DNA of 64,000 bases from a virus. Position numbers and translations under genes: made by a program. The notes under the pieces are model-generated. The model did no database searches. It was not told where the DNA came from and saw nothing but the letters and a program-made list of their open reading frames with translations. The stretch spans positions 246,998-310,997 of the IMG/VR virus record IMGVR_UViG_3300018080_008436; one strand, 5' to 3'. This document shows positions 18,486 to 27,974 of the stretch, piece by piece (the first letter of the stretch is position 1; each line of letters begins with the position of its first letter).

Positions 18486-19913
18486 TTAATCTTCCCACCA
18501 TTGATCAACTTGCTCTAGTCCAAGACCTTTTAATTCTTGAATAGTTTCTTCTACAGATTTACTGCCATAAATTCCGTATGTGTTCTCCATTTCTTCGCAA
18601 AAACCCCCAACCATTTTAAAAACTTGACACAAATACTGCCTTTCACTACTTCCAGCATCATAATAAGAGTCTGCTAATTCTCCACTTTCCCTTCTAAAAG
18701 CAAAAGAGAAACAATCTTGGCTGAATTCTGGATCATATGGATCAAGCTTTGAAATACAGAAAACACATGGATCTACTTCATCCGTTTTTAATTCCTGAAG
18801 GAGTCTCGCATTTTCTTCTGCCTTCACCAATACGTTGAGATCAAAAAACATCTTCTTGACCTCTTCCAGGTTATATGTCCCACCTTTGATCGTAACGGTT
18901 CTATCAGGCTCAATCGTGTAAAATGACTCATCCTCTTCAGGTTCATCTGGAACAACTGGCGTTTTGGCGAAAAACGAATCTGGATACATAAACTGCATCC
19001 CAAGACGCTTCGCAAAAGTCTTATCAGTTGTTTGATCTCCAACCATAATGCATTCACTCACATTCAGCTTGTATTTGTAAATATAAGGAATGGCCATCCC
19101 TGATTGAGGCTTACGGCAATAGCAACTTACTGGCGGAACCTTATGAGGACAATAAGAGACCTCAACATCATTACAAATTGCTAAAGTTGCATTCGTAACT
19201 TCGAAACACAACTCGGCACCTTTTTCAGTCAACTCGCCTTTTGCAATACCAGATTGGTTTGATACCCCAATAAGGTAATATCCAAGCTTTTTATAGGCCC
19301 GTAAGACCTCTCCCGCCCCTTTCCTTACTTTGATCTCTGTTGGCTTTGTAGGGTACTTCCCATTGCCTCCAACAGTCTCCCTCAAAGTACCATCATAATC
19401 AAGGAAAATTGCTTTGTTTGTAAAACCCTCCCTTGGTTCCCTTCTGAACACTCTTTTCTCCACATTTTCAAAACCTTCGTCTTTCGTCGGTTTTTCAAAT
19501 TCTTTCTTCATTTTGAAAAAGACAGAAATAGGGAACATGTTCGGATCTTTCTTAACTTCTTTCAGATCCTCTTTGTCATAAAACACCTTGCCATATCGTT
19601 CCATCATCCTCTGCAAAGCATTAATCTGACAATCTTCCACAGAAGTTGACATCCAAAGACAACTGATCGGAACATCATGCTTCTTACACATCTCAATAAA
19701 AGGCTTGCGCTTATCTGCTTGCATAAAAGTGCAATCAAGAACAACAGAGTTCCCATTTTTGAGAGAAGCCTCAAGTTTCGGCAACAAATCGAGTGTTCTC
19801 CCACCCTCTTTATCTCGGCTTAAATACGCATATGTATGCTTCTTCATGATTTCCTTTACTGCCGAGCTTTTCCCACTTGCAGGGAATCCAACCGTCATGA
19901 TTGCTTTTTGCAT
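18486..19913 (-). CDS. pnkp: Polynucleotide 5'-kinase/3'-phosphatase (Pnkp-like) with extra C-terminal domain
   Basis: T4 Pnkp-like end-healing enzyme of 475 residues. GFPASGKSS (residues 9-17) is the kinase P-loop, and YLSRDKEGG and VVLDCTFMQADKRKPF follow. The HAD phosphatase has AIFLDYDGTLRET (about 168-180), IGVSNQSGIAKGEL and a Cys/His cluster PHKVPPVSCYCRKPQ as in HisB-N/GmhB-type phosphatases. The last 130 residues (from about 345) are an unassigned domain. Enzymes of this type repair cut tRNAs in T4, which fits a genome with so many tRNAs; no RNA ligase is seen in the window. AAGGAG supports the start. Confidence 0.85.
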   Translation of the reverse strand: MQKAIMTVGFPASGKSSAVKEIMKKHTYAYLSRDKEGGRTLDLLPKLEASLKNGNSVVLDCTFMQADKRKPFIEMCKKHDVPISCLWMSTSVEDCQINALQRMMERYGKVFYDKEDLKEVKKDPNMFPISVFFKMKKEFEKPTKDEGFENVEKRVFRREPREGFTNKAIFLDYDGTLRETVGGNGKYPTKPTEIKVRKGAGEVLRAYKKLGYYLIGVSNQSGIAKGELTEKGAELCFEVTNATLAICNDVEVSYCPHKVPPVSCYCRKPQSGMAIPYIYKYKLNVSECIMVGDQTTDKTFAKRLGMQFMYPDSFFAKTPVVPDEPEEDESFYTIEPDRTVTIKGGTYNLEEVKKMFFDLNVLVKAEENARLLQELKTDEVDPCVFCISKLDPYDPEFSQDCFSFAFRRESGELADSYYDAGSSERQYLCQVFKMVGGFCEEMENTYGIYGSKSVEETIQELKGLGLEQVDQWWED

Positions 19914-19931
19914 TGATTTACTCCTTTAATT

Positions 19932-20357
19932 TTAACACAACATTCCATAATCCCATTCTCCCGCTACAGCACCACACTCTTTGCAGTTAATCTGTCCTTT
20001 ATTCTCTAGACCAAAACCGAATCTAATTATCGTAGTATAACTTTCTTCAAGGTCTGCACTTCCGCAACTCCAACATCGTATCGGACTTCCCTGGCTGTCC
20101 CAAAAACCAAGCAGTTCTGCTAATAACTTGAATTCTTGGCTCCCAACCTCGTTATTAATAACAAGAAGTCTTCTATAAAGAAGATATTGCTCTTTGTCAC
20201 TAAATCTACAGTAGTTTTCCTGAATATAACAAGACAGATATTCACGTCTCATCAAATCAATTTTGGAAGATGATGTGAACTCCCCATGGAACCCTAGAAC
20301 AGAGATAACACAAGGCATTCCTTTCTGGAAACTCGTATAGTAACAGACCTTTGACAT
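19932..20357 (-). CDS. Hypothetical zinc-ribbon protein
   Basis: 141 residues, unrecognised. The C-terminal third has IRCWSCGSADLEES and INCKECGAVAGEWDYGMLC, two CxxC pairs 25 residues apart, consistent with a zinc ribbon. The N-terminal two thirds (HGEFTSSSKIDLMRREYLSC) is likely helical. GAGGAA precedes the ATG, one base after the upstream stop. Downstream comes the Pnkp-like gene. Confidence 0.6.
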   Translation of the reverse strand: MSKVCYYTSFQKGMPCVISVLGFHGEFTSSSKIDLMRREYLSCYIQENYCRFSDKEQYLLYRRLLVINNEVGSQEFKLLAELLGFWDSQGSPIRCWSCGSADLEESYTTIIRFGFGLENKGQINCKECGAVAGEWDYGMLC

Positions 20358-20630
20358 TTATTCCTCGAAAACATCCAACTTATCATCGGACCCTTCAAAT
20401 TGTTCCATACGAACTTGAATATATGGAGCCTTGTCAAAAGTGGAGAACGTCTTCGCAGTTGCAAGAATCATAAAAACAAACAGGAAAATGCCTGTCATGA
20501 AATTATTGTAGTTAAGCGCAAGCATCTGACCCAACGTAAACATAAAAAGCATCATAAAGATGATGCAACAAGGGACTATGAATCCCCAGGTAAGATAAAT
20601 CGCGGTATAAACTTCCATGAACTCTTGCAT
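20358..20630 (-). CDS. Small membrane protein, two predicted TM helices
   Basis: 90 residues. Two hydrophobic stretches are visible: AIYLTWGFIVPCCIIFMMLF and MTGIFLFVFMILATAKTF, with a short polar loop and an acidic tail. The ATG at 20630 has GGAGT 7 nt upstream; a longer frame to 20666 has no ribosome site. Function unknown; topology suggests an inner-membrane protein. Confidence 0.6.
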   Translation of the reverse strand: MQEFMEVYTAIYLTWGFIVPCCIIFMMLFMFTLGQMLALNYNNFMTGIFLFVFMILATAKTFSTFDKAPYIQVRMEQFEGSDDKLDVFEE

Positions 20631-20668
20631 TTTCGGGACTCCTTTTCTTAGTTTATACCAATACAATA

Positions 20669-20699
20669 AACCCCCTTAACTAAAAGTCAAGGGGGTTTT
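20669..20699. terminator. Bidirectional-type intrinsic terminator
   Basis: AACCCCCTT and AAGGGGGTT form a 9-bp stem with a 12-nt loop, followed by TTTATTG on the minus strand and TTTT on the plus strand. It ends the NUDIX transcript before the small membrane-protein gene. Confidence 0.75.
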
Positions 20700-20718
20700 C
20701 AAAATATTTCCGATTTTC

Positions 20719-21216
20719 TTAAAGGTTGACTTTTCGAAGATGTTCAACCAGACCTCTCTGTGATGGAAATACTAGTTTCTCCATCTCATCAAGATCGCAC
20801 CATTTATACTCACAGATCTCTGGAATCTTATTTGGACCCCAGTACGAAGCACATCTCATTTCATGATTTTTCAGCACTCCATTAGTATCGTTGAGTAAAT
20901 ACAGAATCACATCTTTGTCCTTCATTGAGAAAGTATAGAATGGACTAGTTGATTGGCTCAACTGTAATTCAACACTTCTAAGAATATCGATGCCCGATTC
21001 TTCTTTAAGTTCTCTAGTTGCGGTTGCAATCAAACTTTCCCCATATTCCTGCTGTCCTTTAAAAACTGTCCAGCACTGATCTTTGGGGTATTTGGTTGTT
21101 CTGCCAATTAAATACTTTCCGTCCTGTGAGCGAACAATAAACCCAGCAGAAACCACTCGTTTTGGTCTTCTTTCGTTTCTACTACCCTTTTCGCTATCCC
21201 TACGAACCTCTGACAT
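20719..21216 (-). CDS. NUDIX hydrolase
   Basis: 165 residues. The NUDIX box GQQEYGESLIATATRELKEE-SGID (starting near residue 54) fits GX5EX7REUXEEXGU. The preceding VVSAGFIVRSQDGKYLIGRT is the usual first strand pair. A basic N-terminus (RRDSEKGSRNERRPKR) extends about 20 residues. GGAGAAGG supports the ATG. Candidate substrates include damaged NTPs, NAD-derived or nucleotide-sugar pyrophosphates; the sequence does not decide. Confidence 0.9.
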   Translation of the reverse strand: MSEVRRDSEKGSRNERRPKRVVSAGFIVRSQDGKYLIGRTTKYPKDQCWTVFKGQQEYGESLIATATRELKEESGIDILRSVELQLSQSTSPFYTFSMKDKDVILYLLNDTNGVLKNHEMRCASYWGPNKIPEICEYKWCDLDEMEKLVFPSQRGLVEHLRKVNL

Positions 21217-21225
21217 ACCCTTCTC

Positions 21226-22056
21226 CTACATTAACATTGCGTCTACTGATAAAGATTCCCCAACATCTTTATTATACCCACCTTTTTGTAACAGACACGC
21301 CATTTTACCAATATATCTGTCACGAATAGGCTCAAAATACATACTTTTTATGAAATTCCCCTGAATCCTGGCATAAATTGTAAACTTTCTCTCTTTATGC
21401 TCATAATTCACAAAAATATACATGTCTGAAACTGATTCCTTCGGATCGACAAGATAAGTGTGTTGTACAGGAACCTCCCTCATCTCTTCCTCAGTCTGAA
21501 ACGGTCTCGTCCTCCCTTTAAATTTCATTCCAGATGTCAAAACCTTGACAGTTCTTGTTCTAAAGCTCTTCTCATCTCTCACTATAAGAATATTGTCATT
21601 GTTTCGAACCGCTTCTTGTAGATTAGTTGAACACTGGTGGTTTTTAATCCATTTATCAACTACATACATCGCCCCCTTGTCTACAAAATCAAAAATCCTT
21701 TTCTTTGCATCTTTGGAGCACCAGTTATCTATCTTCGCGTTATCCTCTTTTGTTAACTCATAAGTAAAATTAATTCTCTTCCCACTCTTAACTTTCTTAG
21801 GCTCTGGCTTAGGCTCTGGCTTAGGCTCTGGCTTAGGCTCTGGCTTAGGATTAGACTCCAGAATCTTTTCCTCGAAACTTTCGATGAACTTAACTTCAAC
21901 CTCTGAACACTCTATTGAATGTTCAGCAACTTTTATCGCTCTTGCCACACAATGAGGATTACCTTCTTCCAGAATAAAACAACAGTTTTCAATATCATTA
22001 TGAAGATCAGCGAGTTCTTTCTTATACATCAAAGCTATGTCTTTCCAATCGTACAT
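21226..22056 (-). CDS. Hypothetical protein with PKPE linker
   Basis: 276 residues in two parts joined by a Pro-Glu-Lys linker (four PKPE units near residues 74-90, from a 12-bp tandem repeat). The N-terminal part (MYDWKDIALMYKKELADLHN) is helical. The C-terminal part has TYELTKEDNAKIDNWCSKDA and a beta-rich QHTYLVDPKESVSDMYIFVN. No family recognised. The ATG at 22056 shares a base with the helicase stop codon (TGATG), so it is translationally coupled. Confidence 0.6.
   Translation of the reverse strand: MYDWKDIALMYKKELADLHNDIENCCFILEEGNPHCVARAIKVAEHSIECSEVEVKFIESFEEKILESNPKPEPKPEPKPEPKPEPKKVKSGKRINFTYELTKEDNAKIDNWCSKDAKKRIFDFVDKGAMYVVDKWIKNHQCSTNLQEAVRNNDNILIVRDEKSFRTRTVKVLTSGMKFKGRTRPFQTEEEMREVPVQHTYLVDPKESVSDMYIFVNYEHKERKFTIYARIQGNFIKSMYFEPIRDRYIGKMACLLQKGGYNKDVGESLSVDAMLM
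21797..21848 (-). repeat. 12-bp tandem repeat encoding PKPE
   Basis: Four successive copies of TTAGGCTCTGGC on the plus strand encode the Pro-Lys-Pro-Glu linker on the minus strand. Repeat number is likely to vary by slippage. Confidence 0.9.
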
Positions 22057-24353
22057 CAAACAACCTGCAATATCTTCTTTCCCGTAGATAACTCTTTGAT
22101 GATATTATTGAGGTTTGTGAATCGCCTCTTAATTGAGCTACGACTTGGAGCTAATCTATACATATGATCATTCCCATATATGTATAAATGTTTCTCGGCC
22201 CTAGTAAACCCTGTATAAACCAATTCTTTGTTCATCATGATAGATGCCTCAGATGACATCAGCATAATGATATGCTTTGACTGAGATCCCTGGAATTTAT
22301 GAACAGTAATCACCCAAGCGACCATGATCTCATCCATCTCCTGTCCATAGTAATATATGATATCATTATCAAACTTGACAAGTATGAACTTCTCTTTTTT
22401 GTCGCTTTTCTTTGGATCTCGAATCCTTTCCCCAAGATCAGTAATTACTCCCATATCCCCATTAAACACACTCTTGTCATAATTATTCTTAATTTGGATA
22501 ACTCTATCCCCAATATAGAATTTTTTGAACTCTCGCTCTAAGAATTTAGTGGTCATGTTGTTTTTGGAAGCCATCTTCTGCTGAACAATTTCATTCAACC
22601 TATGAACTCCACAAGTTCCCTTCTTCATAGGAGAGATAATCTGAAGATCCTCGATATCCTCTTTTTCAGTGTATTTGTCAATAAACTTGATTAATTCATC
22701 CTCAATAGTATTGGAATTCAACTCTTTCCATGTGATATCTGTAGCAGTTTCTGGTATCGCAGTAACAACACCATTCGAAACACTATTAGCTATCAAACTA
22801 ATATAGCTGTTTTCATCCTGCCTATGAATTTTATCAAGAGTCACAACATTTGCACAACCCGATTTGACAATGTCTGCCAGAAAATTACCAGGAGAAACAG
22901 ATGGCAACTGGTTCTTATCACCAACAAAAACAATATTGGTTCTAGGGTTACTGTCAACAGCAACCATCAACGCATACATTGTATCAATACCTGCCATACT
23001 GATCTCATCTACCAGTAAAATCTCTTGTTCAATCCCTTTTCGAGGAAGAACATCATCTGGGCCGATATCCAAGCCTCTATGAATAGTAGTAGCGGCTCCA
23101 CCAGTCCTTTCAGACAACACTTTGGCCGCTTTTCCAGTTGGGGACATCATATTCATAGAAAGTTTCTTCTTTCTTGCCAAATAATAGATACATCTACAAA
23201 TTGTTGATTTTCCAGTACCACCACCACCAGTTATTACAGAGACCCTGTTATCAAAAACACTTTTGATTGCCTGTTTCTGAGTTTCATCCAGTTTAATATC
23301 TCGCCCCAGGAAAAAAGATATATTTTTCTCGGCATCTTCTATATCTTTGTCACTGCACTCATATCTGGATGGTTTCTGATTTCTTTTATGTAGAACTTCA
23401 GCAACAAACTGCTCTCTTTCCCAAATATGGGTTAAATATACGAATGACAGACCCTCTCCATGATCTTTTACAGCCGTAAATGGACTGCTGGGATCTTTGA
23501 CAATATGCGGAATCAACTTGGCATAATTGCTATTAAATTGATTACCCAGAGCTTCATCACATTCAGCCAATGTTTTAATTACTGACTTTTTCAAAGTGGT
23601 ATAAGGTATACATAAATTCCCATTGGAAGAGGAGTCGTCTTTAATACAATATTCCATACAAGCTGAGATCCGAAACTCAACCTTAACGTTTCTATTGATC
23701 TTATGAGCGATAACGTCAGCACTCAAAAACCCAATACCTCTCAAATTAGTCAACAGATATGGATTCTCTTGAAGCTTTTCTTTGGTCTTATGTTCCCAAA
23801 TTTCATATGCTTTATCAGCAAGTTTAACTGGGATATTGCATTTTATAAACCACTCATATAGATTTCTCTTATGTTGTTTCTTTTGCCACTCTTCCTCAAT
23901 AGCCTCAAGTCTGTTCTCTGTAATCCCGTTAATACATAACAACCTTTTCGGGTGATTATCAAGGATATCAATTATCTCATCAACTTCAAAAGTTTTGAGT
24001 ATTTCTGTCGCCCTTGACTCTTTGATGTTTGGCAGTTGCATCAGGAAACTTTTCATGGCCTTCTGATTTGTTGGCACATCCTGATAATAACCAGAAGCTT
24101 TGTACTGTTTCCCTCTTTTCGGATCATCAACAAAATCGCCAACAAAAATATAACTATGCCCTTCTGGCCTATCCCCTTCGGCCATCGTTTCTACAACAAT
24201 AGTAAAAGACTTCCACCTTTCATTCATGTATGGTCGGACTAACTTCTGCAAACCTTTATTATATCTTTCACTATATGGATCTAGATTACAGGCAAGAATT
24301 GCAAAATTATCACGACGAAAAGTAACCTTCTCAACAATGCAGGGAAGTTCCAT
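22056..24353 (-). CDS. RecD/TraA-like superfamily 1B helicase
   Basis: 765-residue SF1B helicase. Walker A SVITGGGGTGKSTICR is near residue 374, motif II ILLVDEISMAGIDTMYALM near 445, and motif III IVFVGDKNQLPSVSPGNFLA near 480. WVITVHKFQGSQSKHIIMLM near 700 is motif V and YTGFTRAEKHLYIYG motif VI. The N-terminal 340 residues include helix-hairpin-helix-like ILDNHPKRLLCINGITENRL and NLRGIGFLSADVIAHK, as in RecD2. Acts in phage DNA replication or recombination. Confidence 0.9.
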   Translation of the reverse strand: MELPCIVEKVTFRRDNFAILACNLDPYSERYNKGLQKLVRPYMNERWKSFTIVVETMAEGDRPEGHSYIFVGDFVDDPKRGKQYKASGYYQDVPTNQKAMKSFLMQLPNIKESRATEILKTFEVDEIIDILDNHPKRLLCINGITENRLEAIEEEWQKKQHKRNLYEWFIKCNIPVKLADKAYEIWEHKTKEKLQENPYLLTNLRGIGFLSADVIAHKINRNVKVEFRISACMEYCIKDDSSSNGNLCIPYTTLKKSVIKTLAECDEALGNQFNSNYAKLIPHIVKDPSSPFTAVKDHGEGLSFVYLTHIWEREQFVAEVLHKRNQKPSRYECSDKDIEDAEKNISFFLGRDIKLDETQKQAIKSVFDNRVSVITGGGGTGKSTICRCIYYLARKKKLSMNMMSPTGKAAKVLSERTGGAATTIHRGLDIGPDDVLPRKGIEQEILLVDEISMAGIDTMYALMVAVDSNPRTNIVFVGDKNQLPSVSPGNFLADIVKSGCANVVTLDKIHRQDENSYISLIANSVSNGVVTAIPETATDITWKELNSNTIEDELIKFIDKYTEKEDIEDLQIISPMKKGTCGVHRLNEIVQQKMASKNNMTTKFLEREFKKFYIGDRVIQIKNNYDKSVFNGDMGVITDLGERIRDPKKSDKKEKFILVKFDNDIIYYYGQEMDEIMVAWVITVHKFQGSQSKHIIMLMSSEASIMMNKELVYTGFTRAEKHLYIYGNDHMYRLAPSRSSIKRRFTNLNNIIKELSTGKKILQVV

Positions 24354-24376
24354 GAGATATCTCTTTCTTTGGGGGA

Positions 24377-25435
24377 TTAAATGGAGATCGTTACATATTC
24401 AATTTTTGATCTTCCATAAGTATAAACGAGGTGTAGGTTTCCGTCATTTTCTATCATGTAAGGATAGCTCAACTCTTCGGAAACGCATTTGTCCTGATCT
24501 TCACTATCAATAGATTCTCTGACAACTAATTCATTAGCAACTTCAATATTCATAACATAATCAGGGTCTTCTTCATATGGATTATGTTTATCGTCTAATT
24601 TTATTTCTTGAATAACTAGTGGTTTTCTATAGAGTTCACTTGGATTGCTTACCAGGAATGCTCTTCCATCAACAGTAACAACATCAACCCCACTATTAGG
24701 ATTAGGGAGATTCGTTTTTATCGGAGATATCCAGCCACTACCCATACTATACTGAACACGTCTTGAGTAGTAGATACAATCTAATCCTCCAGAAGATCTG
24801 AAAAAAGCATGAGCATTATTATCTACATCTTTCCATATGGCAGGCTGAATAACCCCCATGCTGACACTTGGTCTTCCATTATATGGGTTCCTATATTGAA
24901 CTTTTCGTTCTACTGCCAACGGTTTGCTTCTATAGGCATAATCCCACTTGCCATCTGAGATAATATATCCTTCCATATAGCTTACCCAATCGCAAAAAGT
25001 TTCAACCGAACTCCCACAAACAACACTATGCTCTCCAGTTGGGATGGGTTTCGTCTTTACAGGCCCATTCAAACCAGCAGGCAACGTTTGACTGTCATTT
25101 CTTATGTCTCTTTCGCAAGTAGAAGAATCCCAATCTGTTACATTATGAATGAAAGTCTGCCACCTATCACAAAACTGACCTGCTTTTTCAAACATCCATA
25201 GTTTATCTTTATGAGCAAAAAGAATTGGATTCCATCTTGGTGTAGGGTCTTGAGCACCAAGAATAATATTTTCTCCTTCATCATTTAAATTGTGAAGAAA
25301 AATTGCTACATCAGGAGCGCCTTCTCTTGTGCCTCCGAACCAAGCAAAAACTGGATGATCTTCCCAGAATTCTATAGTTGCGGCATGTACGGATCTTGTG
25401 GGGGTGTCTAAAAATCTTCTGTCTGTTATTTGCAT
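24377..25435 (-). CDS. BNR/sialidase-like beta-propeller protein
   Basis: 352 residues. AWFGGTREGAPDVAIFLHNL near residue 35 and SEELSYPYMIENDGNLHLVY near the C-terminus resemble the WFxGxREG-xPDV and YPxxxExxDGxLxLxYT segments of BNR_2 sialidase-type propellers. NPILFAHKDKLWMFEKAGQF and QPAIWKDVDNNAHAFFRSSG are further blades. The usual catalytic Arg triad was not confirmed by alignment. The ATG at 25435 has GGAGAT 6 nt upstream. A glycosidase role would pair with the phage NeuA/NeuB genes; a lectin-like or structural role is also possible. Confidence 0.6.
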   Translation of the reverse strand: MQITDRRFLDTPTRSVHAATIEFWEDHPVFAWFGGTREGAPDVAIFLHNLNDEGENIILGAQDPTPRWNPILFAHKDKLWMFEKAGQFCDRWQTFIHNVTDWDSSTCERDIRNDSQTLPAGLNGPVKTKPIPTGEHSVVCGSSVETFCDWVSYMEGYIISDGKWDYAYRSKPLAVERKVQYRNPYNGRPSVSMGVIQPAIWKDVDNNAHAFFRSSGGLDCIYYSRRVQYSMGSGWISPIKTNLPNPNSGVDVVTVDGRAFLVSNPSELYRKPLVIQEIKLDDKHNPYEEDPDYVMNIEVANELVVRESIDSEDQDKCVSEELSYPYMIENDGNLHLVYTYGRSKIEYVTISI

Positions 25436-25452
25436 CGTTGATCTCCAATAAA

Positions 25453-25496
25453 AAACTCTGCTACCCAATAATTATACTATAAGATAGCAGAGTTTT
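25453..25496 (-). terminator. Intrinsic terminator with AT-rich loop
   Basis: AACTCTGCTA and TAGCAGAGTT form a 10-bp stem followed on the minus strand by a T6 run, just after the NHL-repeat gene. The 23-nt loop contains TATAAT, which could act as a -10 box for the sialidase-like gene, but no good -35 box lies 16-18 bp away. Confidence 0.75.
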
Positions 25497-25522
25497 TGAA
25501 ATTTTCAAGGAAAAAGACTAAA

Positions 25523-26530
25523 TTAGTCGTAAACTACAACGAACATCTTTCCAGCAGGGCTAAAAGCTACTGCTGTATTTTCATCGTTATAGGTAGTTCC
25601 ATTGAAATCGTTAATTACAGCAGGAATACCTTCTGTATTAACTTTAACCAATCTTGTGCCATTGGCCGCATTAGCATCAATAACGTAGAGGTTACCAGAT
25701 GCATCTACGGAGCAGTGACGAAGTTCGTTGTACTGACAGTTAAATGCAGTTGTTCCAAGAGCTTTCCCTGCAACTCCAGATCCAGAATGGAGATAAACCC
25801 ATCCACGAGGAGTAATTTTCTTGATTTTGTAGTTGGCAGTATCACAAACAAATACATTACCATTCGCATCACAAGCAACGCCAAGAGGATTGTCGAAAAG
25901 AGTCTTTGCAGTAGTTGCAACATTTTCGCCGTCTCCAGCAGTATCACCTGCATAGGTATAAACCGTACCATCCTTAATTCTACGAATTGAGTCGTTACCT
26001 GAATCGGCAACATAAACAGTACCACTTGGATCTACATCAACATCCCATGGAGTATCAAACTTAGCGGCTCCACCAACGCCATCAGTATGACCAGCTACGC
26101 CACCACCGTCTCCAGCGAGAACGCTTACATAACCATCTCTGATAACTCTAATCTGGTTGTTTCCAGAATCAGCAACATAAATGTTACCACTGTTGTCGCA
26201 GGCCAAACCAACTGGAGCATTAAATCTAGCATCCAAAGCTGGGACGTTAGCCAATGTTCCGTTATCTCCTGAGGTTCCATCTTCTCCAGCGTAAAGAGAA
26301 ACTCTTCCGCCTTCATCAATTTTGAGAATAGTATGTCTGTCTAAATCAGAGACATAGATATTACCACTATTGTCTACGCAAACACCAGATACAGAAACTG
26401 ATCCTTTTGCAGTAAGCTGATTAGGGCCAGCTTCCAACTTAGCGGCAATCTCAGCATCTGTTAAGTTAACACCAAGAGCCGCAGTCGTTGCAAGATCGCT
26501 CTGAGTTATTCTAATTACACTATTAGCCAT
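25523..26530 (-). CDS. NHL-repeat beta-propeller protein
   Basis: 335 residues made of about five to six NHL repeats. Typical units are SGVCVDNSGNIYVSDLDRHT, GLACDNSGNIYVADSGNNQI, DVDPSGTVYVADSGNDSIRR and GVACDANGNVFVCDTANYKI. The N-terminus ANSVIRITQSDLATTAALGV may be a phage-specific attachment segment. No signal peptide, so it may be virion-associated or cytoplasmic. Its GC content looks higher than its neighbours, which hints at transfer. GGAGG lies before the ATG. Confidence 0.85.
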   Translation of the reverse strand: MANSVIRITQSDLATTAALGVNLTDAEIAAKLEAGPNQLTAKGSVSVSGVCVDNSGNIYVSDLDRHTILKIDEGGRVSLYAGEDGTSGDNGTLANVPALDARFNAPVGLACDNSGNIYVADSGNNQIRVIRDGYVSVLAGDGGGVAGHTDGVGGAAKFDTPWDVDVDPSGTVYVADSGNDSIRRIKDGTVYTYAGDTAGDGENVATTAKTLFDNPLGVACDANGNVFVCDTANYKIKKITPRGWVYLHSGSGVAGKALGTTAFNCQYNELRHCSVDASGNLYVIDANAANGTRLVKVNTEGIPAVINDFNGTTYNDENTAVAFSPAGKMFVVVYD

Positions 26531-26621
26531 TTTTATTCCTCCTAAAAACCATTTAAGGATTCATTCGTTTTCTTATTCTAGAAAACTTTTTGTTCTTCCT
26601 TTCTCACTTTACATTTTTTAT

Positions 26622-27956
26622 TTAGAGTCTGTTAGCCGCCTCTTCAGACAGCAATGATCTTACTCCATCTCTAAGAATAACATGGGCAGAGTTACTTGAA
26701 TCTTTGAACGCATCCAATACAACTGAAAGACCATTTGTCCTACGATCCAAATATGGGTTATCTATCTGTTCAATATCACCAGTTAGAATAACCTTTGTAT
26801 TCTCTCCCGCTCTTGTTATGATCGTTTTTATCTCAAGTGGAGTAAGATTTTGAGCTTCATCGATAATGATATATTGATTATGAATACTCCTACCTCTTAT
26901 ATAAGTTAGAGGCTCAATAAAGATTTTATCACTAAGCTCAGCTATCTTTTTCCCACTCATCTTCTTCTGACCCTTTTTCTCAGGTGATTTTGCTTTATTA
27001 CTATGAACAATCTCCAAAGCATCATAAATGGGTTGCATCCATGGGTCTAACTTCTCATTCACATCTCCTGGTAAAAAACCAATATCTCGACCCATTGGTT
27101 GAACAGGTCTACTAATGAGCATTTTTTCATACCTTTCTTCCTGCTCTACCATATATTCACCAGCGGCTGTTGCAAGCAAGGTCTTCCCAGTCCCTGCCAT
27201 TCCTACCAAACATACCAAATGGATATCATCATCTAACAATGCATCCAAAGCAAAAGCTTGCTCTCTATTTTTTGATTTAATCTTTAATGATGGAGGTAAA
27301 AAATCTAATCTCTCTACCATAGATCTGTCCTTACTGACTCTGGCAAGCATATTTTTGCTTTCATCTGGACTTTGGACCATTAGGTAGTAATTGCCCCAAG
27401 GAATGTCATCATCATCAAATACCCACTCTACAGGACATTCATCCTTTAGTTTAATTTCAGCATATGTTTTTCTATTAACCTCAACAGTACGGAATCCTTC
27501 ATCAAGAATAACACTTTCGCATACTCTGGTTGCTTCATAGCATTCAGCCCTGATCCCAAGAGCATTCGCTTTCAGTCTAACGTTAATATCTCTTGAAATA
27601 ACTATACACTCATTCTCTGGCTCTTGAGCCTTCATAATATCTGCAATATGAAGTACATGAAAATCGACATCCTTCTCCTTTCTATAGGTTCCTAAGTTGC
27701 CATTATAAATAACTCTTATTTGACCTTCCCTATCATCTCCTAATCTAACCCCTTTTCTTAAATCCCCCAATTCTCTGAATTTGTCGAGTGATCTAGAAAC
27801 TTGACGGGAGTTTCGCCCTAACGCCCCATTGTCTCTTTTGAATGTGTCTAGCTCTTCAATCACTCCGATTGGAATAATCACAGTATGTTCCTCAAAACTG
27901 AATATCGCTTCAGGATCTTGCAACAGAACATTTGTGTCAATAACGAAATTTTTCAT
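26622..27956 (-). CDS. phoH: PIN-PhoH fusion ATPase
   Basis: 444 residues, the usual length for PhoH2/YlaK-type proteins. The PIN domain (about 1-140) begins NFVIDTNVLLQDPEAIFSFE with conserved acidic residues and PIGVIEELDTFKRDNGALG. The PhoH ATPase has LVCLVGMAGTGKTLLATAAG (Walker A near residue 254) and QYIIIDEAQNLTPLEIKTII (Walker B), then VILTGDIEQIDNPYLD. Known family members couple PIN RNase and helicase activities; the phage role is unsettled. GGAGGA supports the start. Confidence 0.9.
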   Translation of the reverse strand: MKNFVIDTNVLLQDPEAIFSFEEHTVIIPIGVIEELDTFKRDNGALGRNSRQVSRSLDKFRELGDLRKGVRLGDDREGQIRVIYNGNLGTYRKEKDVDFHVLHIADIMKAQEPENECIVISRDINVRLKANALGIRAECYEATRVCESVILDEGFRTVEVNRKTYAEIKLKDECPVEWVFDDDDIPWGNYYLMVQSPDESKNMLARVSKDRSMVERLDFLPPSLKIKSKNREQAFALDALLDDDIHLVCLVGMAGTGKTLLATAAGEYMVEQEERYEKMLISRPVQPMGRDIGFLPGDVNEKLDPWMQPIYDALEIVHSNKAKSPEKKGQKKMSGKKIAELSDKIFIEPLTYIRGRSIHNQYIIIDEAQNLTPLEIKTIITRAGENTKVILTGDIEQIDNPYLDRRTNGLSVVLDAFKDSSNSAHVILRDGVRSLLSEEAANRL

Positions 27957-27974
27957 TATTCCTCCTTTATGGAT

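Noticed and set aside
21797-21848. Short regular repeat that might look like a CRISPR array
   Set aside because: Units are 12 bp, contiguous and in frame with a PKPE protein linker; there are no spacers.
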